Shown: positions 18,970 through 30,402 of the stretch, piece after piece
Layout: each line of letters opens with the position of its first letter
Position numbering within the stretch: position 1 is the stretch's first letter
Assembly (NCBI GenBank): GCA_031292255.1
Contig: JARLHN010000011.1
Span: forward strand, 1-64,000
Length of the DNA: 64,000 bases
Direction of reading: 5' to 3'
Origin: Oryzomonas sp.
Lineage (GTDB): Bacteria; Desulfobacterota; Desulfuromonadia; Geobacterales; Pseudopelobacteraceae
Program-made: the position numbers and the translations under genes
Notes under the pieces: generated by a model
What the model was told of the DNA's origin: nothing
What the model saw: only the letters and a program-made list of their open reading frames with translations
Databases searched by the model: none

Positions 18970-20205
18970 ATGTGTCCGGACAATAGCGGTAGAAATACAA
19001 TTGCCATGGTACTGGCAGGAGGTAAGGGCGAACTCCTCGTTCCGTTAACCACTAGACGTCCCGAGCCGAGTGTTTCTTTTGGAGGTAAGTACAAGGTCAT
19101 TGATTTCGTACTCTCCAATCTCTTTAATTCCGGCATCAAGAAAGTCTACATATTGACCCAGTACCGGGCATATTCCCTGATCAGGCACATCAGGGAGTCG
19201 TGGGGTAAATGGACCGGGCTTGGCGAATTCTGCGTTGCGATCTCACCGGAAACCAGTAGCGAAAGCGAGGAATGGTTTAAGGGGACTGCCGACGCGATCA
19301 TGCAGTATTTAAGGTTTGTCGAGTCATCCGACGCTGATTACATTGCAGTATTTGGTGGAGATCATATTTACAAAATGGATATCAGTCAGATGATCGATTA
19401 CCACCAGAAAAACATGTCCGATATCACGATTGCAGCTATTGAAGTTCCTATTGAGGAGGCAAAACGGTTTGGAGTTTTTGCTGTTGATAGTGATTTCAAA
19501 GTGACGGAATTCTCTGAAAAACCGGACAATCCAAAAACTCTTCCTGGAAAGGGTACTTGTTTAGCATCCATGGGCAATTACATTTTTTCAACCAAAAAGT
19601 TGATTGATGTACTTATGGAAGGGAAAAGTCTGCACAGTGACCTTGATTTTGCCAAACACGTGATTCCGTCGATGCTGAAGAACGGCGACAACGTTATGGC
19701 TTATAATTTCTGTGATAACATGATTCCTGGAATGAAAGATGAAGAACGTGGGTACTGGAAGGATGTGGGTACCATAGACTCCTACTATGAGGCCAACATG
19801 GATCTGCTCCATGTGTCTCCGAAGCTGAATCTCTACAATTACGAGTGGCCAATCCTTACCAATCAGAGGAATTTTCCTCCGGCCAAGACCGTTTTTGATA
19901 CCGATGATCGCTGTGGACAGAATATAAACTCGTATGTATGCGCTGGCTGCATAACGAGTGGAGGCACGGTACGGCGCTCGATCCTAGGGCCTTTATGCAG
20001 AATTAACAGCTATAGTCTTGTTGAGGATTCGATTTTATTTGAGAAGGTCACCGTCGGGCGTCATGCCATGATCAGGAAAGCTATTATAGATAAAAACGTT
20101 GTGATCCCGGATGGCACGATCATAGGTTATGACCATGATGAGGATCGTGCGCGTGGATTCACCGTAACTGAATCCGGGATTGTTGTTGTGTCAAAAAACG
20201 AATGA
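18970..20205 (+). CDS. GlgC-like ADP-glucose pyrophosphorylase homologue, altered active-site loop
   Basis: A 411-residue protein with the nucleotidyltransferase fold and C-terminal left-handed beta-helix of GlgC, which makes ADP-glucose for glycogen. GGDHIYKMD, EFSEKP and WKDVGTIDSYYEANMDLL are well conserved. The N-terminal signature loop, however, reads GGKGELLVPLTTRRPEPSV where the family has GGxGTRLxxLTxxRAKPAV: the catalytic Arg is Leu and the Lys of AKP is Glu. The ATG at 18970 has AGGGAG seven bases upstream. It may be a regulatory paralogue or have reduced activity. Its place after signalling genes is unusual for glycogen synthesis. Confidence 0.85.
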   Translation: MCPDNSGRNTIAMVLAGGKGELLVPLTTRRPEPSVSFGGKYKVIDFVLSNLFNSGIKKVYILTQYRAYSLIRHIRESWGKWTGLGEFCVAISPETSSESEEWFKGTADAIMQYLRFVESSDADYIAVFGGDHIYKMDISQMIDYHQKNMSDITIAAIEVPIEEAKRFGVFAVDSDFKVTEFSEKPDNPKTLPGKGTCLASMGNYIFSTKKLIDVLMEGKSLHSDLDFAKHVIPSMLKNGDNVMAYNFCDNMIPGMKDEERGYWKDVGTIDSYYEANMDLLHVSPKLNLYNYEWPILTNQRNFPPAKTVFDTDDRCGQNINSYVCAGCITSGGTVRRSILGPLCRINSYSLVEDSILFEKVTVGRHAMIRKAIIDKNVVIPDGTIIGYDHDEDRARGFTVTESGIVVVSKNE

Positions 20206-20260
20206 AACACTTTAGATTATTGGATGTACTCAATCGATGACCGTATCACTGGTTAAAGTA

Positions 20261-20614
20261 TCACCTGATGAACTTGCTGAGCGTATTTAAGAGCCCTTTC
20301 TTTGTAGGCCCATTCCCGGCCTTTGAATTTTTCTCCTCCAATTTATGGTGAGCGGCAACGCTGTTTTCAACTGCCACGGCTTTCATGATTTTCTCTGCTT
20401 CTTCGCTAGTCAAGCCGACGCTGGGTTTATTTCCCATCCAGTATGTCAGATCGCCTTTAGGAGGGTTGAGGGGCTCGGGCCGTGATGGACCATGGACAAA
20501 GCGGCCACTAACCATTAATGCTGCCCGGAACGTATTACCCTCCATGGCTACTACCAAATCGGCCCTAATGCCGTTTGACAGGTTTTTGGTCAGGACCGTA
20601 CGTTTGTAGATCAC
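20261..20614 (-). CDS. Conserved hypothetical protein
   Basis: A 117-residue soluble protein without signal or membrane segments. The GTG at 20614 has AGAGG eight bases upstream and is preferred over the GTG at 20623. The N-terminal half is a compact beta pattern (VLTKNLSNGIRADLVVAMEG), and the centre reads PPKGDLTYWMGNKPSVGLT. The C-terminal half is charged and helical, ending in a basic KKGLLNTLSKFIR. I recognise no domain. It stands alone, convergent with the glgC-like gene. Confidence 0.55.
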   Translation of the reverse strand: MIYKRTVLTKNLSNGIRADLVVAMEGNTFRAALMVSGRFVHGPSRPEPLNPPKGDLTYWMGNKPSVGLTSEEAEKIMKAVAVENSVAAHHKLEEKNSKAGNGPTKKGLLNTLSKFIR

Positions 20615-20736
20615 GGATAGCACCTCTTCTGTGTCGTTAGGTTGCGTGGCGACTGCTACAAACGTATTGTCTGTGAATAAGTATTATATAAAATTTAATG
20701 CCATGGAATGCAAATAAAATTTAATTAGGTATCTGT

Positions 20737-20784
20737 AACAGGGATAACGCTTTGCCTGATTTAAGACAAGGCGTTATCCCTGTT
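20737..20784 (-). terminator. 14-bp inverted repeat downstream of adh
   Basis: AACAGGGATAACGC (20737-20750) and GCGTTATCCCTGTT (20771-20784) are perfect inverted repeats with a 20-base loop. It lies 80 bases after the stop of the minus-strand alcohol dehydrogenase. There is no T-run, so it may act as an RNA-stabilising stem or a factor-dependent terminator. Confidence 0.5.
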
Positions 20785-20864
20785 GCCAGATCACTATTAA
20801 ATCTTACACCATTTATTGCTATTTTCCCCAATCTACCCGCAGGCCGTTCATCCCCGCCGTGCGT

Positions 20865-21923
20865 TTACTCGGTTTTGAGCGACGCCATATCGATGGAGAA
20901 GCGGTACTTCACATCGGCCTTGACCAGTCTCTCGTAGGCTTCGTTGACCTTCTGGATGGGGATGACCTCGACATCGGCGGTGATATCGTGTTTGCCGCAG
21001 AAGTCGAGCATTTCCTGGGTCTCGGCGATGCCGCCAATGAGCGAACCGGAGATGCTGCGGCGTCCGGACAGCAGACTGAAGGCTGAGACGGCTAAAGGCT
21101 TTTCCGGCGCGCCGACGAGGGTTAGGTTGCCGTCGCGGGCGAGCAGGTTGATGTAGGCGTTGATGTCGTGATCGGCGGAGATGGTGTCGAGTATGAAGTT
21201 GAAGCTGGCAGCGTGCTGCTGCATCTCATCCGGGTTGCGGGAGATGACGACCTCGTGGGCGCCCAGGCGGAGCGCGTCCTCCTTCTTGCCGGGTGAGGTG
21301 GTGAAGACGACGACGTGGGCGCCGAACGCACGGGCGAATTTGACGCCCATGTGACCCAGCCCGCCGAGGCCGACCACGCCGACCTTCTTGCCCTTGAGGT
21401 TGCCCCAGCGGCGCATGGGCGAGTACGTTGTGATCCCGGCGCAGAGCAGCGGCGCGACCCCGGCAAGATTGAGATTGGAGGGGACGCTCAGGACGAAGGC
21501 CTCATCTACGACGATACTTTCCGAGTATCCGCCATAGGTGACGCCCCCCAGGTGTTTGTCCGGGGAGTTGAAGGTGAAGGTCTGGTTCGGGCAGAACTGC
21601 TCTAAGCCATCCTGGCAATTGGGGCATGTGTGGTCCGAATCGACCAGGCAGCCGACGCTCGCAAGGTCGCCTGGTTTGAACTTGGTTACGCCGGAACCTA
21701 CCTTGGTGACCCGGCCGACGATCTCGTGGCCGGGAACGATCGGATAGACCGTGGGCATGATGTTGCTCCACTCGTTGCGCACCGAGTGGAGGTCGGAGTG
21801 GCAGATGCCGCAGAAAAGGATTTCGATCTGCACGTCGTGTTCAGTCGCATCGCGTCGCGGGATCGTGGTGGAGGCCAGCGGCGATGTCGCACTGGCAGCG
21901 GAATATGCTTTGGCGTTGAACAT
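20865..21923 (-). CDS. Zinc-dependent alcohol dehydrogenase (YahK/CAD type)
   Basis: A 352-residue NAD(P)H-dependent medium-chain alcohol dehydrogenase; YahK-type members reduce a broad range of aldehydes. Catalytic zinc ligands are in CGICHSD (near 40) and GHEIVG (near 64); the structural zinc site is CPNCQDGLEQFC (near 94-105). GLGGLGHMG (near 175) is the Rossmann turn. The ATG at 21923 has AGGAGA seven bases upstream. The aldo/keto reductase gene lies just upstream on the same strand (68 bases), so they probably form an aldehyde-detoxifying operon, with the divergent AraC-type gene as candidate regulator. Confidence 0.9.
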   Translation of the reverse strand: MFNAKAYSAASATSPLASTTIPRRDATEHDVQIEILFCGICHSDLHSVRNEWSNIMPTVYPIVPGHEIVGRVTKVGSGVTKFKPGDLASVGCLVDSDHTCPNCQDGLEQFCPNQTFTFNSPDKHLGGVTYGGYSESIVVDEAFVLSVPSNLNLAGVAPLLCAGITTYSPMRRWGNLKGKKVGVVGLGGLGHMGVKFARAFGAHVVVFTTSPGKKEDALRLGAHEVVISRNPDEMQQHAASFNFILDTISADHDINAYINLLARDGNLTLVGAPEKPLAVSAFSLLSGRRSISGSLIGGIAETQEMLDFCGKHDITADVEVIPIQKVNEAYERLVKADVKYRFSIDMASLKTE

Positions 21924-21990
21924 GGATGTATCTCCTGTTTGTTCTCGTTTTGGCGCTGAATCAGCCTCGGTATTGTGCATCCGCGCAAAT

Positions 21991-23004
<1,014 letters not shown>

Positions 23005-23178
23005 TCATCTGTTCAGGTCTGCCCTGATGATTATACCGTACTCCCGATAGAATGTTGACTGGTAGACCAATCCTGTCCAATTCTTGCCCGATGGTACGAA
23101 GCCTGGAGAAATGGTTGTAATGCCTGGTGGCGGCGGGTAATATTCAAACGAAAAGAATATTCCTGAAAACAGGATGTT

Positions 23179-23781
23179 ATGCAGGATAGTGAGAATAACA
23201 GCATGGAGCATGCAATCGAGGCTTTGGGGAAGAGCATTGCCCGATGGACCGATAGAAGTGCCCTGATCGAGACCGCGATCCCGGGCTTGCTACTTTATCG
23301 GCATGATGAACCGACCCTGCCGCGGAACGCTATGTACGAGCCGTGCATATGCATGGTCGCGCAGGGGGCCAAACGCGTGCTGCTCGGAGATGACGCCTAT
23401 GTATATGACGCGCACCACTATCTGATTGCGTCGGCCGGGAGTCAGAGCCGCCAGATAGCGCGGGCGATCGATTGGTTGAAGGCTGACTTCTCGCAGCCGC
23501 TGAGCATTGATGACTTGGCTGCACAGGTCCGCATGAGCAGTTCCACGTTTCATCATCACTTCCGATCCATGACCGCTCTCAGTCCATTACAGTTCCAGAA
23601 GCAACTCCGCTTGCAGGAAGCCAGGCGCTTAATGCTGACAGAACACCTGGATGCCGCGACCGCGGCGTTTCAGGTAGGCTACGAAAGCCCTTCCCAGTTT
23701 AGCCGAGAGTACAATCGCGTGTTCGGAGCGCCACCGCTGCGAGACATTACGAAGCTGCGTCAAATCTCCATGGTTGAATAA
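23179..23781 (+). CDS. AraC-family regulator with internal deletion
   Basis: A 200-residue protein related to YqhC-type regulators. Residues 1-85 match the start of the AraC-type N-terminal effector domain ([17 protein letters not shown], then [22 protein letters not shown]). At YLIAS the text jumps directly to [17 protein letters not shown], the linker into the DNA-binding domain. Family members are usually about 300 residues, so roughly 100 residues of the cupin and dimer helix are missing in frame. Both helix-turn-helix motifs in the C-terminal half look complete ([17 protein letters not shown] and [13 protein letters not shown]). It diverges from the reductase operon it may control. The effector response is probably lost. 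Confidence 0.8.
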   Translation: MQDSENNSMEHAIEALGKSIARWTDRSALIETAIPGLLLYRHDEPTLPRNAMYEPCICMVAQGAKRVLLGDDAYVYDAHHYLIASAGSQSRQIARAIDWLKADFSQPLSIDDLAAQVRMSSSTFHHHFRSMTALSPLQFQKQLRLQEARRLMLTEHLDAATAAFQVGYESPSQFSREYNRVFGAPPLRDITKLRQISMVE

Positions 23782-23904
23782 ATGATCAACCCATGGATTG
23801 TTATGTTCCATTGCCGGGGTAATAGTATCGTGTTCGAAGAACGGCTAGCAGATTTCTATAATGGGGCAGGTGTAGCATAATCTCCTAAATGAGGTATACT
23901 TTGA

Positions 23905-26142
<2,238 letters not shown>

Positions 26143-26203
26143 TCGTAATATAAACGTCTTCGAAGGCTTCCAGCAGGGCGACAGAAAAAATGTGGAGGCA
26201 TTA

Positions 26204-26593
26204 ATGTTGAATAAAATTATGATCGGCGCAATCGTTGTAGTTGTTTTGGTTTTCGTTGGATACCAGTACCGGAACAAGGAGACGAAGAGCCGGGTGGATG
26301 ATGCTTTTGTCAAAATCAATGCAGTGTGGGCGGTGCAGGGACCGTTTAAAAATGGTGCGGAATCAGCTCAGGCCATGCGCTACGCAACAAAGGCCGCCGG
26401 GGGGTCGGATTCGTTTTACGACGAAATAGACAAACACGCTGCCGCATATGACGCCCATCCGGACAGGTGGGAAGGGATCAGAAAGGGCTGTTTGCAATTT
26501 GCAAAGGGAGAGAAATTTGAAAACAGTTTAGAGGCGGCAAAGAAACTGGGTGCGGTTGTTAACCCGAATTATGCCTCTTCGCCGGTTCACTGA
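26204..26593 (+). CDS. Single-pass membrane protein, unknown
   Basis: A 129-residue protein. The ATG at 26204 has GGAGG eight bases upstream, better than the earlier in-frame start inside katG. One N-terminal membrane helix (KIMIGAIVVVVLVFVGYQY) is followed by a charged domain with Trp-containing helices (AVWAVQGPF, DRWEGIRKG). No family is recognised. It begins about 60 bases after katG on the same strand and could be co-transcribed, which hints at an envelope stress role but does not prove one. Confidence 0.6.
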   Translation: MLNKIMIGAIVVVVLVFVGYQYRNKETKSRVDDAFVKINAVWAVQGPFKNGAESAQAMRYATKAAGGSDSFYDEIDKHAAAYDAHPDRWEGIRKGCLQFAKGEKFENSLEAAKKLGAVVNPNYASSPVH

Positions 26594-26653
26594 GATTATA
26601 GATCCCTGCGGAAAAGATAGTCTGTCGGAGGATGGCTTTTTAAAGCGAGGCCA

Positions 26654-27091
26654 CTAAGAATGTTGCCGGAACCAGGCGAGAACAGCCTCAACGCTCTGTG
26701 CCCCGGCGAGCCGGGTGACGATCTTGCCGCCGTGGAGCAGCACAAGTTCCGGAATGCCCCGAACGCTGAATCGTGCCGCAAGGGCCGGGTTTTGCTGGGT
26801 ATCGATCTGGACGACGGCTGCCTTTCCCGCCAGTTTCTCCGCTACCGTTCGCACCGCCGGCGCGAATGAGGCGCAGTGCGGACACCAGGTGGCCCAAAAC
26901 TCGACCAGCACCGGTCCCGGATAGTTTGCCACAACGGCATCAAAGGTCTGGTCGGTGAGCTGTTGCGGATGGCGGTACAGTTGCGGCAGCACGGCATGGC
27001 AGGTGCCGCAACGCCCCCTTTTCCCTTCCTTGTCGGCCGGGATTCGGTTTGATGCGCCGCATGCTGTGCAGGTGACAATATAATCCGACAC
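26654..27091 (-). CDS. trxC: Thioredoxin 2 (zinc-finger thioredoxin)
   Basis: A 145-residue cytosolic disulfide reductase. The N-terminus has CTACG and CGTCH (near 8-35), the two zinc knuckles that set Trx2 apart from Trx1. The thioredoxin domain follows with the active site WCPHC rather than the canonical WCGPC. The loop with the cis-proline (RGIPELVLL) is present. The GTG at 27091 has AAGGGAGG upstream at good spacing, so the earlier ATG at 27124 is unlikely. The gene symbol follows domain layout and is tentative because of the altered active-site dipeptide. Confidence 0.8.
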   Translation of the reverse strand: MSDYIVTCTACGASNRIPADKEGKRGRCGTCHAVLPQLYRHPQQLTDQTFDAVVANYPGPVLVEFWATWCPHCASFAPAVRTVAEKLAGKAAVVQIDTQQNPALAARFSVRGIPELVLLHGGKIVTRLAGAQSVEAVLAWFRQHS

Positions 27092-27353
27092 CCTGAACCC
27101 TCCCTTAGTGATATCTTCGCTCAACTCCTACACTGCGGTCAAGTGGTGCCTCGCGGCGAAGCCGTGGCGCCCGATGGCCTCACTCTTGCGGCCGACCGTA
27201 TTCCGGCCAAGCAGCCGGTTGTTGACGGTGTTAATGGGCGCTCTTCTTGCGGCAACAATGTTTATTCTTGCAACGATCGCACAGCTGTTGCAGAATATCA
27301 AGCTGGCCTTTCGCGGTCAGGCGTGTAAGTAAGCTTCCAGGCGGGAGACAAGG
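27092..27353. other. Gap with a doubtful 52-codon frame
   Basis: A frame at 27174-27332 would give a 52-residue protein with one membrane helix (VLMGALLAATMFILATIAQLL), but no ribosome binding site precedes its ATG. Otherwise this region between the divergent trxC-like and lipoprotein genes shows nothing clear. Confidence 0.25.
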
Positions 27354-27890
27354 GTGGTTGTTATCGTCAGACAGAGGGCACATATCGTGGGGCTGGTTCT
27401 CGGGGCTGTGCTTTGGTGCACCCTTGCCGCCTGTACGGGCGCTCTCGTCTACCGGCCGGAAAAGAAGATCGAGCCGGTTGCCGCCGCTGTCACGGCAAAA
27501 AACAGCAATCTGCCGCCTATGCCCGACCCGAAGGCCAACGATGCCACGCCGGCAGGGATCGATACGACCGGCATCGGCGTGCGCGACGATGTGCATATCT
27601 GGATCTATAAAAATTATACGACAACCATGAAACGCACCATTCTCATGACAATGGCCAAGGCCATGCAGGATGTGATAGTCACTGCCCCCAGGACGACGGA
27701 GGTGGCGAAGAGCCTGGATCGCTCCTACAAGGATGCCGCCATGATGCTCAAGCTCGTTCGGGGGGGTACCAAAAGCGAGGCCTATCAAATGGACGAGCTT
27801 CTGTTTGCGCAGGAGTTCAACACGCCTGAACGCCTGGATGCATATCTGCGGTACAACCTGCTGTTGAGTGGAGGTAAGGCGGCGCATTGA
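27354..27890 (+). CDS. Putative lipoprotein, unknown
   Basis: A 178-residue protein starting at GTG with GGGAG six bases upstream. The N-terminus is a lipoprotein signal ending LAAC (Cys near 27). The mature part starts with a Pro/Ala/Lys-rich linker and continues as a helical domain (NYTTTMKRTILMTMAKAMQDVIV, trimmed here) rich in Lys and Met. No family is recognised. Its position beside thioredoxin and a secreted Gln-rich protein suggests envelope function, as inference only. Confidence 0.6.
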   Translation: MVVIVRQRAHIVGLVLGAVLWCTLAACTGALVYRPEKKIEPVAAAVTAKNSNLPPMPDPKANDATPAGIDTTGIGVRDDVHIWIYKNYTTTMKRTILMTMAKAMQDVIVTAPRTTEVAKSLDRSYKDAAMMLKLVRGGTKSEAYQMDELLFAQEFNTPERLDAYLRYNLLLSGGKAAH

Positions 27891-28018
27891 ACATGAATTC
27901 AGTGCCGGATTGGCCCGCGATAAAAGCAAAACGGGTCGCGTGCCGCAGCGGAAATGAGCCCCATGCAGCGGATCAACGAGGGGAGAACTTTTGTAGATTC
28001 ACGCCGTCGCGCGCGGTT

Positions 28019-28360
28019 TCACTGAAACAGCCCGGACTGCTGCCGTTCCATCAACATATCCCGTAACTCCCGCTCCACGATCTCGTGGCCGTCCTGCCGG
28101 CGTTGCCATTCCAGGAGCAGTTCCTGGACGTATTGTTTTTGCCTGAGTTGCTCCTGCTGCCGTCTCCCCGCCTGCTCCTCCCAATACGCCTCTTGCCGCA
28201 GCTTGGCCTGCTCCATCGGTTCCAGCAGCTGCACCACGTCGGTCTGTTGCTCCTGCTGCTGGGACATCCGCAGGTTCAGCTGTATCAGGTCGCTGTTGTT
28301 CAGGGCATTCGCCACACTTGAAGACATGAGCACCGCCATTATCAGTGCCATCTTTAACAT
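28019..28360 (-). CDS. Secreted Gln/Glu-rich coiled-coil protein
   Basis: A 113-residue protein with a Sec signal (LKMALIMAVLMSSSVANA) and AAGGAGG five bases before the ATG at 28360. The mature part is an uninterrupted charged helix rich in Gln, Glu, Leu and Arg (QQQEQQTDVVQLLE, RRQQEQLRQKQYVQELL), predicted to form a coiled coil. It resembles short periplasmic helical proteins in general layout, but no family can be assigned. It is convergent with the preceding lipoprotein gene. Confidence 0.65.
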   Translation of the reverse strand: MLKMALIMAVLMSSSVANALNNSDLIQLNLRMSQQQEQQTDVVQLLEPMEQAKLRQEAYWEEQAGRRQQEQLRQKQYVQELLLEWQRRQDGHEIVERELRDMLMERQQSGLFQ

Positions 28361-28769
28361 ACCAACCTCCTTGCCGGCGCTCGTCATGTATAACCCCAAA
28401 AAGCATTTGGAACTCGGATGAACGGGATGAACGCCGATAACGTCTGAACACTGCAAGCTGCACGACGTTCGCAGGCGAGTCGTTCGCACGCCGAATCTTT
28501 CTTCTTGATGTATCTGCGTTCATCGGCGGCTATTGCTTCGGATTCTAAAGTCGAACCGTGCTGATGATCTTATTTGTCGCCGCGTAGTATACCAAATTGT
28601 GGCGGTGGCGGCCATTGTTCTTTGCATTGCCCTTCCCCGTCTCCGGCAGCTGTGGGCGGCTTGGAACAAGCGGTAAAACCAATGTATTGTCCTTGCCCGG
28701 ATTTTGTGAGAAACTTACGAACCTGTTTGCTTGAATTGCTGTTTATATTGTCGTGGAAGGACCAATTCC
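28361..28769. other. Intergenic region with dispersed GTTCATCGGCGG motif
   Basis: ATGAACGCCGATAA (28428-28440) and TCTGCGTTCATCGGCGG (28513-28529) form an imperfect inverted pair. A similar string (ATCCGCGTTCATC, then GCATCGGCGG) occurs at 30353-30375. These look like a dispersed short repeat with no coding potential. The remainder of the gap shows no gene. Confidence 0.45.
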
Positions 28770-29165
28770 ATGGGTGAAAAAAGGTCTTCGCAGCGGATCG
28801 TTTTTGTGGCGAATGGCGTATTGCAGTGCCGGGATCAGCGCTTCCCCTGCCATGTGGAAAATATCTCCCTGAACGGGGCGCTGGCCGGGGTGGAGGACGC
28901 GGCCTGCGACCTGGTCCGCCAGGAGGGAAGATGCGTGCTGTCGTTGCCTCAGGGCTTGAGCGCACCCGCAGTCGATTTGGCGGCCCAGGTCGTCCACACC
29001 GGGTTTGGCTTGGTCGGCCTGAGATTTGTCGAACTGGATGCGGCCCAGGAAAAGAGCCTGGCCGAGTTTGTCGGGAAGGCGGCCCATGAGGAAACACCGG
29101 CGGAGAGGAATTCCTCGCGCCTGTACATCCGCCTGGGGATTAACGCGGACAAGGGTCGCTCGTAA
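28770..29165 (+). CDS. Single-domain PilZ protein
   Basis: A 131-residue protein, almost entirely a PilZ domain, a cyclic di-GMP effector. RSSQR (near 5-9) is the RxxxR arm and NISLNG (near 28-33) the [DN]xSxxG motif; the strand GLVGLRFVEL closes the barrel. GGAAGG sits nine bases before the ATG at 28770. It has no fused output domain, so it must act through a partner. The TauE gene follows directly downstream. Confidence 0.8.
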   Translation: MGEKRSSQRIVFVANGVLQCRDQRFPCHVENISLNGALAGVEDAACDLVRQEGRCVLSLPQGLSAPAVDLAAQVVHTGFGLVGLRFVELDAAQEKSLAEFVGKAAHEETPAERNSSRLYIRLGINADKGRS

Positions 29166-29209
29166 AGGAGAACACCATCCAACTCGTCACGACACTGGAG
29201 ATATTCGTT

Positions 29210-30013
29210 ATGGCCATCGGGGCCGGGATCGTCGGTTCCATCCTGGGGCTCGGCGGCGGCATCATCATCGTGCCCAGCCTGACCCTGCTGTTCGGCGTGT
29301 CCATGCGCTTGGCCGTGGCAGCATCCACCGTCTCCATCATCGCCACCTCCACCGGGGCGGCGGTAGCCTTTCTGCGTGACCGCCTGACCAACACCAGGGT
29401 GGCCATGTGGCTGGAGATGGGCACCGCCACAGGCGCACTGAGCGGGGCCCTGATCGCCGGCTATCTGGACCAGCGGGTCCTGTTCATCCTGTTCGGGCTG
29501 CTTCTGGCCTATTCGGGCTACAACATGTTCAGGACCCGCAAGACCGAACTGCCGGGCGAGGTCGTGCCCGACCGCCTGTCGAAAAAGCTGAACCTGGCCG
29601 GTTCCTACTACGACCGCATGCTGGGCCGCCGGGTGGAGTACCAGGTCACCAGGACCCTTCCCGGCCTGATCATCATGTATTTCTCCGGGGCCGCGGCCGG
29701 TCTCCTGGGCATCGGCGCCGGCATCTTCAAGGTGCCGGCCATGGATCAAGTCATGCGCATGCCGTTCAAGGCATCCACAGCGACTTCCAACTTCATGATC
29801 GGCGTAACGGCGGCCTCCGGGGCGGTGGTCTATTTTGCACGGGGCGACGTCAAGCCGCTGGTGGCGGGGCCGGTGGTGCTCGGGGTGCTGGCGGGCGCCG
29901 TGCTGGGCGCCCGGCTGATGGTGAGGATGAAGACATCCACCATCCGCAAGCTCTTCATTCCGCTGATCGTCTATACGGCCATCGAGATGATCTACCGGGG
30001 GGTGAAAGGATGA
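29210..30013 (+). CDS. TauE/SafE-family sulfite/organosulfur exporter
   Basis: A 267-residue membrane protein with about eight helices and the repeated glycine-rich motif of the family (GLGGGIIIVPSL near 20-31 and LLGIGAGIFKVPAM near 165). Members export or import small sulfonates and related anions. ATG 29210 is the first legal start, but the strong AAAGGAG (29164-29170) lies six bases before ATC at 29177, which is in frame and would add IQLVTTLEIFV to a truncated first helix. The true start may therefore be ATC or an undetected base change. It overlaps the DUF1634 gene by four bases. Confidence 0.85.
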   Translation: MAIGAGIVGSILGLGGGIIIVPSLTLLFGVSMRLAVAASTVSIIATSTGAAVAFLRDRLTNTRVAMWLEMGTATGALSGALIAGYLDQRVLFILFGLLLAYSGYNMFRTRKTELPGEVVPDRLSKKLNLAGSYYDRMLGRRVEYQVTRTLPGLIIMYFSGAAAGLLGIGAGIFKVPAMDQVMRMPFKASTATSNFMIGVTAASGAVVYFARGDVKPLVAGPVVLGVLAGAVLGARLMVRMKTSTIRKLFIPLIVYTAIEMIYRGVKG

Positions 30014-30333
30014 CGCCCGAAACAGACCATGAGGCTCCATCGCGGCACGAGCCGATCGAGATGGTCCTGGCGCGCCTGTTGCGCCTCGGCTCGCTCATCG
30101 CCGCTTTCCTTCTGGCCGTGGGTATCGGCGCCATGCTGCTGGGGCATACGGGGTTTGCGCCTCGGCTCATCACCGCCGGACTGCTGGCGCTTCTGGCAAC
30201 GCCGATCATGCGGGTGGTGGTGGCGGGGCTGATCTTTGCACGGGACGGGGACTGGCGCTTTGCCTTCTTCTGCCTGGTGGTGTTGTGCGCCCTCGTTGCC
30301 GGCGTCCTGCTGGGGCATGAGCGAGGGGAATAG
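30010..30333 (+). CDS. DUF1634 membrane protein
   Basis: A 107-residue protein with three membrane helices (about 23-43, 52-72 and 83-103) and a polar N-terminus. Proteins of this type are repeatedly encoded next to TauE/SafE transporters and probably form an accessory subunit. The ATGA overlap with the tauE stop means translational coupling. The biochemical role is unknown. Confidence 0.75.
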   Translation: MTPETDHEAPSRHEPIEMVLARLLRLGSLIAAFLLAVGIGAMLLGHTGFAPRLITAGLLALLATPIMRVVVAGLIFARDGDWRFAFFCLVVLCALVAGVLLGHERGE

Positions 30334-30402
30334 ATATTGGGGTTTCGACGTTATCCGCGTTCATCTTATGCATCGGCGGTTGCTCAAAGATCCGGGGGAA
30401 AT

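Noticed and set aside
23834..23862. TATAAT box as a complete katG promoter
   Set aside because: The box is perfect, but no -35 element with 16-18 base spacing is present; left as a note only.
27231..27929. Long minus-strand frame of 232 codons
   Set aside because: It mirrors the lipoprotein gene at 27354, which has a lipobox and ribosome binding site; the minus frame has neither.
28949..30040. 363-codon minus-strand frame opposite tauE and pilZ
   Set aside because: Gly/His/Gln-rich composition typical of antisense frames over GC-rich genes; no domain or start signal.
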